Source: DASQWC01 sp035640475 (lineage in GTDB: Bacteria; Actinomycetota; JAICYB01). From it: a stretch of DNA of 11,175 bases. Under the pieces are notes generated by a model. It did no database searches. It was not told the DNA's origin and saw nothing but the letters and a program-made list of their open reading frames with translations. Positions within the stretch are counted from its first letter, which is position 1. Each line of letters begins with the position of its first letter. The position numbers were made by a program, and so were the translations under genes. Below, in pieces: positions 1 to 6,621 of this stretch. The stretch lies in NCBI GenBank assembly GCA_035640475.1, contig DASQWC010000203.1, positions 1-11,175 of the forward strand, read 5' to 3'.

Positions 1-279
1 CTCTCGCCGAAGACCGGCGTCATCGTGGGGCAGCAATTCGGCGGATGGAATCACATCGTGTACACGGCATCTCCCGGGATTCCTGGAGACTCGGGGAGCG
101 CCTACATGTCGTCCAATGGCGGTGCGCTCGGCGTTCTGAGCACGATTCAAGTGGCTCCGGTCGCCGGGTCCAACGGAGTGTCGGATCTTGGTCGGGCGCT
201 CGCGTACATGAAGATGCACACGAACCTCGACGCCGTCACGCTGGCGACGGGAACCGAGACCTTCTCGGGGCTGCTGTAG
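1..279 (+). CDS. Trypsin-like serine protease, C-terminal part (5' end outside window)
   Basis: The frame is open from base 1, so the N-terminus is missing; a GTG at 25 is probably an internal valine. The visible 92 residues contain PGDSGSAY, the GDSG motif holding the nucleophilic serine of chymotrypsin-fold (S1) peptidases, with Ser at codon 91-93. The sequence then runs through a short glycine-rich segment (GGALGVLSTIQ) and a helix-like tail, as at the end of S1 domains. The His and Asp of the triad lie upstream and cannot be checked. Proteins of this kind are usually secreted, but no signal peptide is visible here. The stop lies 2 bp from the end of the convergent acetyltransferase gene. 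A catalytically inactive relative cannot be excluded. Confidence 0.75.
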   Translation, partial: LSPKTGVIVGQQFGGWNHIVYTASPGIPGDSGSAYMSSNGGALGVLSTIQVAPVAGSNGVSDLGRALAYMKMHTNLDAVTLATGTETFSGLL

Positions 280-281
280 CG

Positions 282-815
282 CTACTCCCAGATCCGCGCC
301 GGCTGAACCTCGATTGACAGGCGTGCATCGAGATCGAGTGAAGGTGTGTGCAGCAGCCGGAGCACCATAACGCCGCGCTGCTCGGGAGTTGGAATAAGGC
401 CGTCGTCGCTCCGGCCGGAGAGGGAGCCGCGCCACAGCTCCCAACCCATGCGTTCGTAGAATCGCGGCTTGTCCGTCTGGAGACATCCGATCTCGTAGTC
501 ATCGATGCTCTCGCCGAGCCGGCGCATGACTGCGCTCGCGTGTCCACGGCCCTGCTGCGCAGGATGCGTCGCGACGGCGTCGACAAATGCGGTTTTGAGG
601 AGCGGTCCGTCGGCGATCTGCAGCCACCTCGTGGTGACAACTGCATGGGAGACGAGCTCTTCGTCCTCGTACCCGAGGAAGTGCCGTCCGCCCGACGGGA
701 TGTACGTGAAGAGGTTGTTGAATGCATCATTATCGTGCGCGGCGATGCACACGCTGATAATCGATTGTCGTTCGTCCTGAGTCAGGTATTCCGTCGAGCG
801 AGCATCAACTTTCAT
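282..815 (-). CDS. GNAT N-acetyltransferase, aminoglycoside 2'-N-acetyltransferase-like
   Basis: 177 aa. The protein has the GNAT fold: VDAVATHPAQQGRGHA (about residues 78-93) is motif A with the Q/RxxGxG/A acetyl-CoA pyrophosphate loop, and FYERMGWELW is the C-terminal motif with the usual Tyr. The overall pattern resembles AAC(2')-I: an HAVV strand, a V-A-V core strand before the acetyl-CoA loop, an RFYERMGW-type segment followed by a loop rich in polar residues, and a tail ending in a tryptophan (ARIWE). From what is known of that family it would transfer acetyl from acetyl-CoA to an amine, possibly of an aminoglycoside. The substrate is inference, since GNAT specificity is poorly predicted from sequence. 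ATG at 815 has no good Shine-Dalgarno site but has a TTTACT box 6 nt upstream, so it may be leaderless. It is divergent from a phosphotransferase gene, and the two may share regulation. Confidence 0.8.
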   Translation of the reverse strand: MKVDARSTEYLTQDERQSIISVCIAAHDNDAFNNLFTYIPSGGRHFLGYEDEELVSHAVVTTRWLQIADGPLLKTAFVDAVATHPAQQGRGHASAVMRRLGESIDDYEIGCLQTDKPRFYERMGWELWRGSLSGRSDDGLIPTPEQRGVMVLRLLHTPSLDLDARLSIEVQPARIWE

Positions 816-844
816 CGGCCGAGTAAAGCATCTAGCCTGTCGCG
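816..844. promoter_or_regulatory. 29-bp divergent, probably leaderless, promoter pair
   Basis: On the plus strand TAGCCT (833-838) lies exactly 6 nt before ATG 845. On the minus strand TTTACT (827-822) lies exactly 6 nt before ATG 815. The plus box fits the TAnnnT -10 consensus; the minus box matches TATAAT at 4 of 6 positions. Neither gene has a clear Shine-Dalgarno site. A -10 box 6-7 nt from the start codon is what leaderless actinobacterial transcripts look like. The -35 hexamers would fall inside the opposite genes and are weak (TTTCAT at 810-815 for the plus gene). Confidence 0.45.
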
Positions 845-1882
845 ATGTCCGACGGCGTCGGGATCCCGTCCGGTATCGGCGATCTCACTCCGGCGTTCCT
901 CAGCGAGGCGCTCGGGCACCGCGTCGTGGACGTCACGCTCACGCCGGTCGGGACCGGCCAGGTTGCCGACAGCGCGCGCATTGCGTTCACGTGGGATCCG
1001 CCGGATGCCGGACCGCCGACGCTTGTGGCGAAGGTGACGTCGTCGTCGGAGGTCAGCCGGACGATCGCTGGCATCACCCGGACGTACGAGATCGAGGTCG
1101 GGTTCTACAGCGAGCTCGCGCCGAAGATCGGCGTGAATGCTCCCAAGAGCCACTACGCCGCGCATGATCCGGCCACAGGTGCGTACTGCGCCATCCTGGA
1201 CGACCTCGCTCCGTGCGAACAGGGCGACCAAATGCGCGGTTGCTCCGTGGACGAGGCCGCTTTGGCGCTCCGCGAGATTCCCGAGCTGCATGCCCCGGGC
1301 ACCGATCCGCAGCTCCAGGCCCTGCCGTGGCTCCGCCGACGGGAGCCGGCCGAAGCTGAGTTTGCGGCCGGTTACATCACGTCATTGCTGCCGGGGTTCT
1401 TCGATCGGTACGCGGATCGTTTGGACGATGACGTCGTCGCGATGAGCGAACGGTCAGTCGGCGCCGCCGTCCGCACGGCGGCGCCGGATCACACAACGAT
1501 CGTTCACAACGACTTTCGAGTCGACAATCTGATGTTCGGTGGACCGCGAGTCTGGGTTCTGGATTGGCAAACGATGGCGGTCGCGGACGGCGTCGCAGAC
1601 GTCAGCTACTTCCTCGGCGGCAGCCTGCAGATCGACGACCGTCGAAAGCACGAGGAAGCGCTCGTCCATTCCTACGCGGAGGACATGTCGGCTCGGGGAG
1701 TTCCGACCGGCTTCGACGACTGCTGGACGCGGTACCGGCGCTACGCGTTCTCCGGCTTGATCATGGCGATCGGCGCCTCGATGAACGTCGAACGAACCGA
1801 CCGCGGCGACGACATGTTCATCGCGATGGCGAACCGTGCGGGGCGGCACGTCCTCGACCTGGGGGCAGAAGAGCTGCTCTAG
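845..1882 (+). CDS. Aminoglycoside/ecdysteroid-kinase-like phosphotransferase family protein
   Basis: 345 aa, full length for the protein-kinase-like APH/CHK group. VAKV places the ATP-anchoring lysine at K63. VHNDFRVDNLMF (H221, D223, N228) is the Brenner-type catalytic loop HxDxxxxN, and VLDWQ (D240) is the metal-binding DFG equivalent. All catalytic positions are present. The C-terminal half (DVSYFLGGSL, then an alpha-helical lobe to ERTDRGDDMF) resembles the EcK/DUF1679-type 'phosphotransferase family' proteins common in actinobacteria more than the classical aminoglycoside kinases. It should phosphorylate a small-molecule hydroxyl using ATP or GTP in the cytoplasm; the substrate is unknown. 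ATG 845 is supported by the -10 box 6 nt upstream. The stop lies 8 bp from the end of the convergent DUF899 gene. Confidence 0.82.
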   Translation: MSDGVGIPSGIGDLTPAFLSEALGHRVVDVTLTPVGTGQVADSARIAFTWDPPDAGPPTLVAKVTSSSEVSRTIAGITRTYEIEVGFYSELAPKIGVNAPKSHYAAHDPATGAYCAILDDLAPCEQGDQMRGCSVDEAALALREIPELHAPGTDPQLQALPWLRRREPAEAEFAAGYITSLLPGFFDRYADRLDDDVVAMSERSVGAAVRTAAPDHTTIVHNDFRVDNLMFGGPRVWVLDWQTMAVADGVADVSYFLGGSLQIDDRRKHEEALVHSYAEDMSARGVPTGFDDCWTRYRRYAFSGLIMAIGASMNVERTDRGDDMFIAMANRAGRHVLDLGAEELL

Positions 1883-1890
1883 CGCGCTTG

Positions 1891-2571
1891 TTACGAAGCC
1901 GGTGTGGCGTGCTTTGGCTCGTCGTGCCAGATCCACCACTGGTACGGCGGCGTCTGCGGGTAACCGTCGGGCGAGTCCTCCCATTCTTCCTGCCGTCCGA
2001 GCGCCGTGATGTCGAGATAATTCCACGTGCTGCCCATGGCTTCGTCGCCCCGGGCATCGATGAAATAGGTGCGGAAGATGGCGTCGCCCTCGCGGATGAA
2101 CGCATTCGTCCCGTGCCACTCGTCGACACCGAAATCCTTGTCGAAGTCGTCGGTGATCGTGAACCAGGGCATCTCCCAGCCCATGCGTTTCTTGACGCGT
2201 TCGATGTCCGGCTGTGGCGCGCGCGAGGCAAACACGAGCGTGGTGTTGCGCTCGTTCAGATGCGCAAGGTGTGCGACTTGGTCGGCGAGCATGGAGCAGC
2301 CGATACAGGCGTGCTCGGGCCAGCCGTTGACGCCGGGCTCGAAGAACGCTCGATAGACGATCAGCTGGCGGCGGCCCTGGAAGAGGTCGAGCAGGCCGAC
2401 GGTGCCTTCGGGTCCTTCGAACTTGTACTCCTTCTCGACGGCCAGCCAGGGCATCCGCCGGCGCTGCGCCGCCAACGCGTCACGAGCGCGGGTCATCTCC
2501 TTCTCCTGCACGAGCAGCTTCTGGCGCGCTTTCTCCCACTCCTCGGCCGACACGACCGGAGGTGTCTTCAT
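1891..2571 (-). CDS. DUF899 family thioredoxin-fold protein (predicted dithiol-disulfide oxidoreductase)
   Basis: 226 aa. DUF899 hallmarks are visible: an N-terminal helical RARDALAAQRRRMPW segment, EKEYKFEGPEGTVGLLDLF, QLIVYRAFF, then WPEHACIGCSMLADQ with a CxxC (about residues 88-91) and the C-terminal YQWWIWHDE tail. The family adopts a thioredoxin/peroxiredoxin-like fold and is predicted, not generally shown, to be a thiol oxidoreductase. There is no signal peptide, so it is cytoplasmic. ATG 2571 is preceded by GGAG with a 5-nt spacer (minus strand), which fixes the start. It is divergent from a SnoaL-like gene. Its biological role is unknown. Confidence 0.85.
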   Translation of the reverse strand: MKTPPVVSAEEWEKARQKLLVQEKEMTRARDALAAQRRRMPWLAVEKEYKFEGPEGTVGLLDLFQGRRQLIVYRAFFEPGVNGWPEHACIGCSMLADQVAHLAHLNERNTTLVFASRAPQPDIERVKKRMGWEMPWFTITDDFDKDFGVDEWHGTNAFIREGDAIFRTYFIDARGDEAMGSTWNYLDITALGRQEEWEDSPDGYPQTPPYQWWIWHDEPKHATPAS

Positions 2572-2605
2572 TGCGACTCCTGTGGCTCGGTGACATCGGA
2601 CACCA

Positions 2606-2633
2606 AGACTATTTCCGGACGCTGCACAGACAA
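2606..2633 (-). promoter_or_regulatory. Candidate promoter of the DUF899 gene
   Basis: Reading the minus strand: TTGTCT (2633-2628), a 16-nt spacer, then TAGTCT (2611-2606). The -35 matches TTGACA at 4 of 6 positions and the -10 fits TAnnnT. It would give a 5' UTR of about 25-30 nt containing the GGAG ribosome-binding site. Confidence 0.4.
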
Positions 2634-2690
2634 ACCTCGACGAACCCGCTCTCCGTAACGCTCTCGAGACGCCCCGGAGCTACGCTTTTC

Positions 2691-2713
2691 TATAAGGAAC
2701 ACGCTTAAGGGGG
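2691..2713 (+). promoter_or_regulatory. Candidate -10 box and Shine-Dalgarno of the SnoaL-like gene
   Basis: TATAAG (2691-2696) is a good -10 box in otherwise G/C-rich DNA. It is followed by AAGGGGG (2707-2713) as ribosome-binding site, 5 nt before GTG 2719. No convincing -35 hexamer is visible 17 nt upstream. A second TAnnnT box (TACGCT, 2681-2686) lies just before it. Confidence 0.4.
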
Positions 2714-2718
2714 ATCCG

Positions 2719-3111
2719 GTGGAGGAGCATCCGAACGTTGAGCTTTTCAGGCGGACCTATCGTGCGTTCACGAGCGGGGACTTCGATGCATTGGGCGAAG
2801 TGTTCGCAGAGGACACTGTTTGGCACAACCCCGGCAGGAATCTGATCTCCGGTGACTTCGTGGGCCGAGAAGCTGCCTTCGCCGCGTTCGCGAAGGAGTT
2901 CGAGCTATCCGGCGGGACGTACTCGCCGACAATTCACGACGTGGTGGCAAACGACGAGCACATCATCGCGCTGATGCACGCAACGGCCGAGCGTGAAGGC
3001 AAGAAGCTGGACATGGACTACGCCCTGATTTTCCATGTCAAAGCAGGACGGTTGACTGAAGGCTGGGATCTCTGGACGGATCAGGCGGCTGTGGACGAGT
3101 TCTGGTCCTGA
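2719..3111 (+). CDS. SnoaL-like / NTF2-like domain protein
   Basis: 130 aa, a typical length for a stand-alone SnoaL-like domain. The pattern is canonical: an N-terminal helix with NVELFRRTYRAFTSGDFDAL, then FAEDTVWHNPG (conserved W-H-x-P), a GREAAFAAF helix, and a curved sheet with DVVANDEHIIAL, YALIFHVKAGRLTEGWDLW and a DEFW tail. The fold is a cone-shaped alpha+beta barrel that binds small hydrophobic ligands. Members include polyketide cyclases, isomerases and many proteins of unknown role, so the reaction cannot be assigned. The GTG start is chosen for the AAGGGGG site 5 nt upstream and because it keeps the full first helix. The convergent SRPBCC gene ends 17 bp downstream. Confidence 0.85.
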   Translation: MEEHPNVELFRRTYRAFTSGDFDALGEVFAEDTVWHNPGRNLISGDFVGREAAFAAFAKEFELSGGTYSPTIHDVVANDEHIIALMHATAEREGKKLDMDYALIFHVKAGRLTEGWDLWTDQAAVDEFWS

Positions 3112-3128
3112 GCACACCGAAGTGACGG

Positions 3129-3596
3129 TCACGTAGACTTGGTCGCCGCCTCGCGAAGATTCGCCAACGTCGTTCGCATGTTCTTCTCGTTGTGGGCGCG
3201 CATATCGGGGATGCCCATAATCGGCCGGTTGATTGCCGCGAACCATGCCGGGCGTCGGTCGGTCCAGGTCTCGGTGACGACGGTCTCGCCGTCGTCCGGA
3301 ACGAACTCGTAGGTCCAGCGAGCCACAGGAATACCGACGAACGCCACGTCGAACGCGAACCGGCGTCCCGGATCGGCGGCGACGACCGTGCACGTCGTCG
3401 ACCACCGCCGGAGGCCGCGACGGTTCGAGCCGCGAAACCGAGCAGAGACTGCCGGCCCCGTTGCGCCCCCGAGCCACCGTCCGCCGATGTTCTCGGGACT
3501 CCACTCGCCGGTCCGCGTGATGTCGCTGACCAGTCCGTACAGAACCTCGGCCGGCGCGGCGATGCGCTCTTCAACCTGCACATCTGCGCGGGACAT
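3129..3596 (-). CDS. SRPBCC (START/polyketide cyclase-like) family protein
   Basis: 155 aa. The sequence follows the SRPBCC fold: VEERIAAPAEVLYGLVSDITRTGEWSP (first strand and helices with the usual APAEVLY and W-S-P positions), GAxFRGSNRRG-like strands, FVPDDGETVVTETW, and a long C-terminal helix NMRTTLANLREAA. The family binds hydrophobic ligands in a deep pocket and includes lipid-transfer proteins, cyclases and Aha1-like proteins; the ligand here is unknown. There is no signal peptide. The start at ATG 3596 is supported by TACGAT 7 nt upstream and by a complete first strand; no ribosome-binding site is seen, which suggests a leaderless message. Confidence 0.83.
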   Translation of the reverse strand: MSRADVQVEERIAAPAEVLYGLVSDITRTGEWSPENIGGRWLGGATGPAVSARFRGSNRRGLRRWSTTCTVVAADPGRRFAFDVAFVGIPVARWTYEFVPDDGETVVTETWTDRRPAWFAAINRPIMGIPDMRAHNEKNMRTTLANLREAATKST

Positions 3597-3603
3597 GGTC
3601 AGA

Positions 3604-3609
3604 ATCGTA
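3604..3609 (-). promoter_or_regulatory. Candidate leaderless -10 box of the SRPBCC gene
   Basis: On the minus strand TACGAT (3609-3604) fits TAnnnT and is 7 nt before ATG 3596. The spacing would start transcription at or next to the start codon. Confidence 0.4.
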
Positions 3610-3781
3610 ACGGCATGGGGCGGGTGAACGAGGTGGGATCGGTCGATACAGACCTCGAGCTCTTGGCAGTGGCGGTCCTGCGGGCCTCCGGAAGCTCGGT
3701 GAGATGACTTGTCCGCGCGTTGGTCGCAGATGACTCTGCCGTAGCGCGGGTTGGTACGTTGGAACGCGTCGGAAGAAGGGG

Positions 3782-4120
3782 GTGACCGGCGTGATCGTCC
3801 AGATCGTCAAAGCATCGATCCGGCCCGAGAAGCGCGATACGTGGCTCGAAGTCGTCGGGCAGAATGCGGAGCGTTCGCGTGCCGAGGCGGGTTGTCAGGG
3901 CTATCAGGTGGCCGAGGACCTCGAGGCACCGAACAACTTCATAATCGTCGAGCTTTGGGCGGACATGGAATCCCTGCACGTGCATCTGCGCAACCAGTTC
4001 GAGGGGATCATGTCGTCCTTGGGCGACTCCTTCGCTGCGCCGCCCGAAGCGTTCGTGTACGAGGTCTCGTCGACGCTCAGCCTTCAGGATGTGCTGGCGG
4101 CGGCCGGCGTCGGGCAATAG
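3782..4120 (+). CDS. Antibiotic biosynthesis monooxygenase (ABM) domain protein
   Basis: 112 aa, the size of one ferredoxin-like ABM domain. It begins VIVQIVKASIRPEKRDTWLEVV, followed by AGCQGYQVAEDLEAPNNFIIVELWADMESLHVHLRN; the G-C-x-G-Y strand and E-x-W-x-[DN] pattern are typical of the family. ABM proteins are usually homodimers and include quinol monooxygenases, haem-degrading enzymes and others, so the specific activity is open. A purine-rich tract GGAAGAAGGGG (3771-3781) abuts GTG 3782. The in-frame GTG 3791 has better spacing (8 nt from AGGGGG) and gives the usual MIVQIV start, so the protein may be 3 residues shorter. A 185-bp spacer separates it from the divergent SRPBCC gene; it holds only a possible TACGTT -10 box (3755-3760). 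Confidence 0.8.
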   Translation: MTGVIVQIVKASIRPEKRDTWLEVVGQNAERSRAEAGCQGYQVAEDLEAPNNFIIVELWADMESLHVHLRNQFEGIMSSLGDSFAAPPEAFVYEVSSTLSLQDVLAAAGVGQ

Positions 4121-4203
4121 CCAAAGCCGCCAACTGCACCACCAGACCTTCTGCGTCGAGACGTGTTAGGCGACCAGAACCTGTATGCTGTGACTATCAA
4201 TCG

Positions 4204-4285
4204 GTCCGCGTCGTCGCGGACGGTCGTCGGCAGATAGGAAGCCGGCGGGGCTCCACAGGGCCCAAGTGTCGTGGGCTCCTCCCAC
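4204..4285 (+). promoter_or_regulatory. Structured leader upstream of the DEAD-box helicase gene
   Basis: Three inverted repeats are visible. GTCCGCG (4204-4210) and CGCGGAC (4215-4221) form a perfect 7-bp stem with a TCGT tetraloop. GGGCCCA (4258-4264) pairs with TGGGCTC (4272-4278, one G-U) and leaves GTG 4266 in the loop. GTGGG (4271-4275) pairs with CCCAC (4281-4285) around a CTCCT loop. The last two share bases 4272-4275 and cannot both form. The CTCC in that region is also complementary to the GGAG (4297-4300) that would serve a TTG start at 4308. A TATGCT box at about 4192-4197 could be the -10 element. The regulatory role is inference. Confidence 0.35.
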
Positions 4286-5564
4286 TGAAGCAGAACGGAG
4301 TTCCGCTTTGCCCGAAACATTCGCTTCTCTCGGCGTGCCCGAGGATCTCGTCGCGATTCTGAAGCGTGACAAGATCATCACGCCGTTCCCGATCCAGGCG
4401 GCATCCCTGCCCGATGCCATCGCCGGTCACGACGTCTGCGGCCGGGCCCCCACGGGCTCGGGCAAGACGCTGGCCTTCGGCCTGGCCGTGATCGCCCGCG
4501 CGACGCGAGCCAAGCCGAAGCATCCGACGGCGCTCATTCTCGTGCCGACGCGCGAGCTCGCCGCACAGGTAAAGCTGGCGCTTCATCGCGTGGCTGCCGT
4601 GCGCAGCCTGCGCATCGCCACGATCTACGGCGGCGTCGGCTACGACAAGCAGCGCGCGGCGCTGCGGCACGGCGTGGAGATCCTCGTCGCGTGCCCGGGA
4701 CGTCTCGAGGACCTCCTCGAGCGTCGCGACCTCGTGCTGGACGACGTATCGATCGCGGTCGTCGACGAGGCCGACCGCATGGCCGACATGGGTTTTCTCC
4801 CGGCCGTGAGGCGCATCCTGGACGCCACGCGTCCGGACCGCCAGACGCTTCTGTACTCGGCGACGCTCGACGGCGACGTCGACGTGCTGATCAAGCGCTA
4901 CCAAAACAATCCCAAGCGCTTCGACGCGCGCACGCCCGAGCACGAGCAGGGCGAGGTGCGGCACCTCTTCTGGCACGCGCAGCGAGACGAGCGCGTCGCG
5001 CTCACGGCCACGCTTGCCGAGCGTCACGCGTCGTCGCTCGTGTTCTGCCGGACGCGACACGGCGCCGACCGGCTGGCCAAGCAGCTCGGCCGGGCCGGCG
5101 TGCAGGCCGCCGCCATCCACGGCAGCCGCTCGCAACCACAACGCGAGCAGGCATTGCTGGCCTTCGCCAAGGGACGCGTGAAGGTGCTCGTCGCGACCGA
5201 CGTCGCCGCACGCGGCATCCACGTGGACGACGTCTCCTGCGTCGTCCATTTCGACCCGCCGGCGACCGACAAGGACTACATCCACCGCTCCGGCCGAACG
5301 GGCCGGGCCGGCGCCGACGGGACGGTCGTCACGCTCGTCGGACGCGAGAACATGGACGACGTTCGCGCGCTCCAGAAGGCGCTTCGCCTCCCGCAACGCG
5401 TCGAGGAGCCGGACGTTCCGAACGGCAATGCGACGTGGGGATTGCAGAATCACAGCCCCGTAACGCCCAAGCAGGCCAGCGGGTGGGTGCCGAAGCACTC
5501 GAAGGCGGCGCCGCCGCGCGGTCCGCGGCGCAGACGGCCGCGTCGACGGACGGCGTTGAAATAG
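4266..5564 (+). CDS. DEAD-box ATP-dependent RNA helicase
   Basis: Up to 432 aa, with all superfamily-2 motifs in order (numbering from GTG 4266): Q-motif region TPFPIQ (39-44), Walker A APTGSGKT (61-68), PTRELA, GGVGYD, CPGR, VDEADRM (the DEAD box), YSATL, then in the second domain VFCRTRHGAD, HGSRSQPQRE, VLVATDVAARGIHV and HRSGRTGRAG. It unwinds short RNA duplexes and remodels RNPs with ATP, typically in ribosome assembly, mRNA decay or cold adaptation. The C-terminus is a proline/arginine tail (GPRRRRPRRR) likely to bind RNA. The start is uncertain: GTG 4266 has only AGGG 5 nt upstream, whereas TTG 4308 has GGAG 7 nt upstream and gives MPETFASLG, close to how related actinobacterial helicases begin. 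It is convergent with the sigma gene. Confidence 0.93.
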   Translation: MSWAPPTEAERSSALPETFASLGVPEDLVAILKRDKIITPFPIQAASLPDAIAGHDVCGRAPTGSGKTLAFGLAVIARATRAKPKHPTALILVPTRELAAQVKLALHRVAAVRSLRIATIYGGVGYDKQRAALRHGVEILVACPGRLEDLLERRDLVLDDVSIAVVDEADRMADMGFLPAVRRILDATRPDRQTLLYSATLDGDVDVLIKRYQNNPKRFDARTPEHEQGEVRHLFWHAQRDERVALTATLAERHASSLVFCRTRHGADRLAKQLGRAGVQAAAIHGSRSQPQREQALLAFAKGRVKVLVATDVAARGIHVDDVSCVVHFDPPATDKDYIHRSGRTGRAGADGTVVTLVGRENMDDVRALQKALRLPQRVEEPDVPNGNATWGLQNHSPVTPKQASGWVPKHSKAAPPRGPRRRRPRRRTALK

Positions 5565-5567
5565 GGG

Positions 5568-5645
5568 CTACGTTCGTGGGTCGAGCGACTTGAGGTCGAT
5601 TCTGAAGTCTTCCTTGTAGTCGACCGCGCCGAACGGACGGGCCAC
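5568..5645 (-). CDS. Possible 25-aa ORF or decayed in-frame tail just downstream of the sigma gene
   Basis: Directly after the sigma factor TAA (5651-5649), the same frame stays open for 26 codons: GAG, then GTG at 5645, to a TAG at 5568. Reading from GTG, the peptide starts ARPFGAVDYKED and ends LKSLDPRT. Third positions are largely G or C and the residues are soluble and mixed, as in real genes of this window. The start overlaps no strong Shine-Dalgarno site (only AAGAG just before it), so if translated it is by coupling or stop readthrough. The same DNA contains the inverted repeat GGTCGA (5594-5599) / TCGACC (5620-5625), so it may instead be terminator DNA between convergent genes. I do not recognise the peptide. 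Confidence 0.25.
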   Translation of the reverse strand: MARPFGAVDYKEDFRIDLKSLDPRT

Positions 5646-5648
5646 CTC

Positions 5649-6587
5649 TTAGTCGGCGAAGTCCTGCAGGATCCGTCCGCGCATTGGATGGCGCAGCTTG
5701 GCGAGCGCTCTCGATTCGATCTGGCGAATCCGCTCGCGCGTGAGTTTGAACTCGGCTCCCACTTGCTCGAGCGTTCGCGCTTGCCCGTCCACGAGACCGA
5801 ACCGAAGCGCGAGCACCCGCCGCTCCCGCGGCTTCAGCTGCTTGATGACCTCGTACAGCTCCTGCGCCGACCTCGAGCGGACGGCGGCGTCGAGCGGCTG
5901 CTCGCATGTTTCGTCCACGAGGAAGTCTTGGAGCTCGGTCTCGCCGTCCTCGCCGATCGTGATGTGCAGCGACGTGGTGTCGGCGGCGTTCGTTCGAGCC
6001 CAGCGAATGATCTCGACATCCATGCCGACGAAGGCGGCGACCTCCTCGTCGGTGACGTCGCGTCCGAGCTTCGTGGTCAGATCGGTCGTCGCGTGGCGGA
6101 TGCGATAGAGCTTGTCGTTGATGTGCGAGGGAACCCTGATCGTGCGCGACGTGTCGGCGAGCCCACGCGCGATTCCCTGACGGATCCACCATGTCGCATA
6201 CGTCGAGAACTTGAACCCGCGACGCCAGTCGTATTTGTCGACCGCGCGGAGCAGGCCGATGTTGCCGTCTTGGATGAGATCGAGGAGAGGGAGACCGAAG
6301 CCCTGGAACCGGCGTGCGATCGCGACGACCAAGCGCAGGTTGGCCTCGATGAACAATCGGCGGGCAGTGTCACCCTTGCTGCGTCGGCGCTCCAGAGCGT
6401 CGCGCTTTTCTGCGAGGAGAGTCGATCCGGCCCGATCGAGATCGGCGCCGGCCTTGGCTCCCGCTTCGATTTCCTTTGCGAGCGACACTTCCTGATCGGC
6501 ACGGAGTAGCGGATGACGGCCGATGTCGACCAGGTACATACGAACGAGATCTTCGCTGGATGCGAGCTCTGAGGTGGCTCTAGGCAC
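5649..6587 (-). CDS. RNA polymerase sigma-70 factor, group 1/2 (RpoD/SigB-like)
   Basis: 312 aa from GTG 6587. Region 1.2 is visible as DLVRMYLVDIGRHPLL (13-28). Region 2 runs from about 76 to 143, with NLRLVVAIARRF, LDLIQDGNIGLLRAVDKYD and the near-invariant FKFSTYATWWIRQ (125-137). Region 3 includes RTIRVPSH and GRDVTDEEVA. Region 4 contains KPRERRVLALRFGL and the helix-turn-helix LTRERIRQIESRALAKLRHP, which reads -35 elements. It lacks the long N-terminus of a classical housekeeping sigma, so it is more likely a group-2 alternative (HrdB/SigB-like) factor, though a short principal factor is possible. The frame is open upstream to 6863, but that part has no sigma features and overlaps the divergent gene. 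GTG 6587 lies inside a short upstream ORF, suggesting coupled translation. Confidence 0.9.
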   Translation of the reverse strand: MPRATSELASSEDLVRMYLVDIGRHPLLRADQEVSLAKEIEAGAKAGADLDRAGSTLLAEKRDALERRRSKGDTARRLFIEANLRLVVAIARRFQGFGLPLLDLIQDGNIGLLRAVDKYDWRRGFKFSTYATWWIRQGIARGLADTSRTIRVPSHINDKLYRIRHATTDLTTKLGRDVTDEEVAAFVGMDVEIIRWARTNAADTTSLHITIGEDGETELQDFLVDETCEQPLDAAVRSRSAQELYEVIKQLKPRERRVLALRFGLVDGQARTLEQVGAEFKLTRERIRQIESRALAKLRHPMRGRILQDFAD

Positions 6588-6621
6588 GATGCCCGCACAG
6601 CAGCCGACAAGCAAGCGGCAT
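6580..6621 (-). CDS. Short upstream ORF (13 aa) overlapping the sigma factor start
   Basis: On the minus strand an ATG at 6621 is preceded by AAGGAG (6633-6628) with a 6-nt spacer, the best ribosome-binding site in this part of the window. It opens a 13-codon ORF (MPLACRLLCGHRA) ending at TAG 6582-6580. The sigma GTG (6587-6585) lies inside it in another frame and has only a weak site of its own. The sigma frame has no ATG near AAGGAG; its nearest start, TTG 6614, is 13 nt away. This fits a leader peptide coupled to sigma translation. A sequencing indel joining this ATG to the sigma frame is the main alternative. A TAGGAT -10-like box lies upstream at about 6651-6646. Confidence 0.35.
   Translation of the reverse strand: MPLACRLLCGHRA

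Noticed and set aside
1564..2658. 364-codon plus-strand frame across the phosphotransferase end and DUF899
   Set aside because: Arg/Pro-rich shadow frame spanning two genes that have convincing motifs in other frames.
3615..3707. 30-codon plus-strand ORF in the gap between the SRPBCC and ABM genes
   Set aside because: It has no ribosome-binding site or well-placed -10 box and is the tail of a longer antisense shadow frame; composition alone is not enough.
3599..4117. 172-codon minus-strand frame opposite the ABM gene
   Set aside because: The plus frame has the ABM fold pattern and a ribosome-binding site; the minus frame has no recognisable motif.
2719..4120. SnoaL-like, SRPBCC and ABM genes suggesting an aromatic polyketide gene cluster
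   Set aside because: There is no ketosynthase, acyl carrier protein, ketoreductase or tailoring oxygenase, the genes alternate in strand, and these folds are common as stand-alone genes in actinobacteria.
4197..5498. 433-codon open frame on the minus strand opposite the helicase
   Set aside because: It is a shadow of the helicase gene: no recognisable domain, arginine/valine/aspartate-rich content typical of antisense frames in high-GC DNA.
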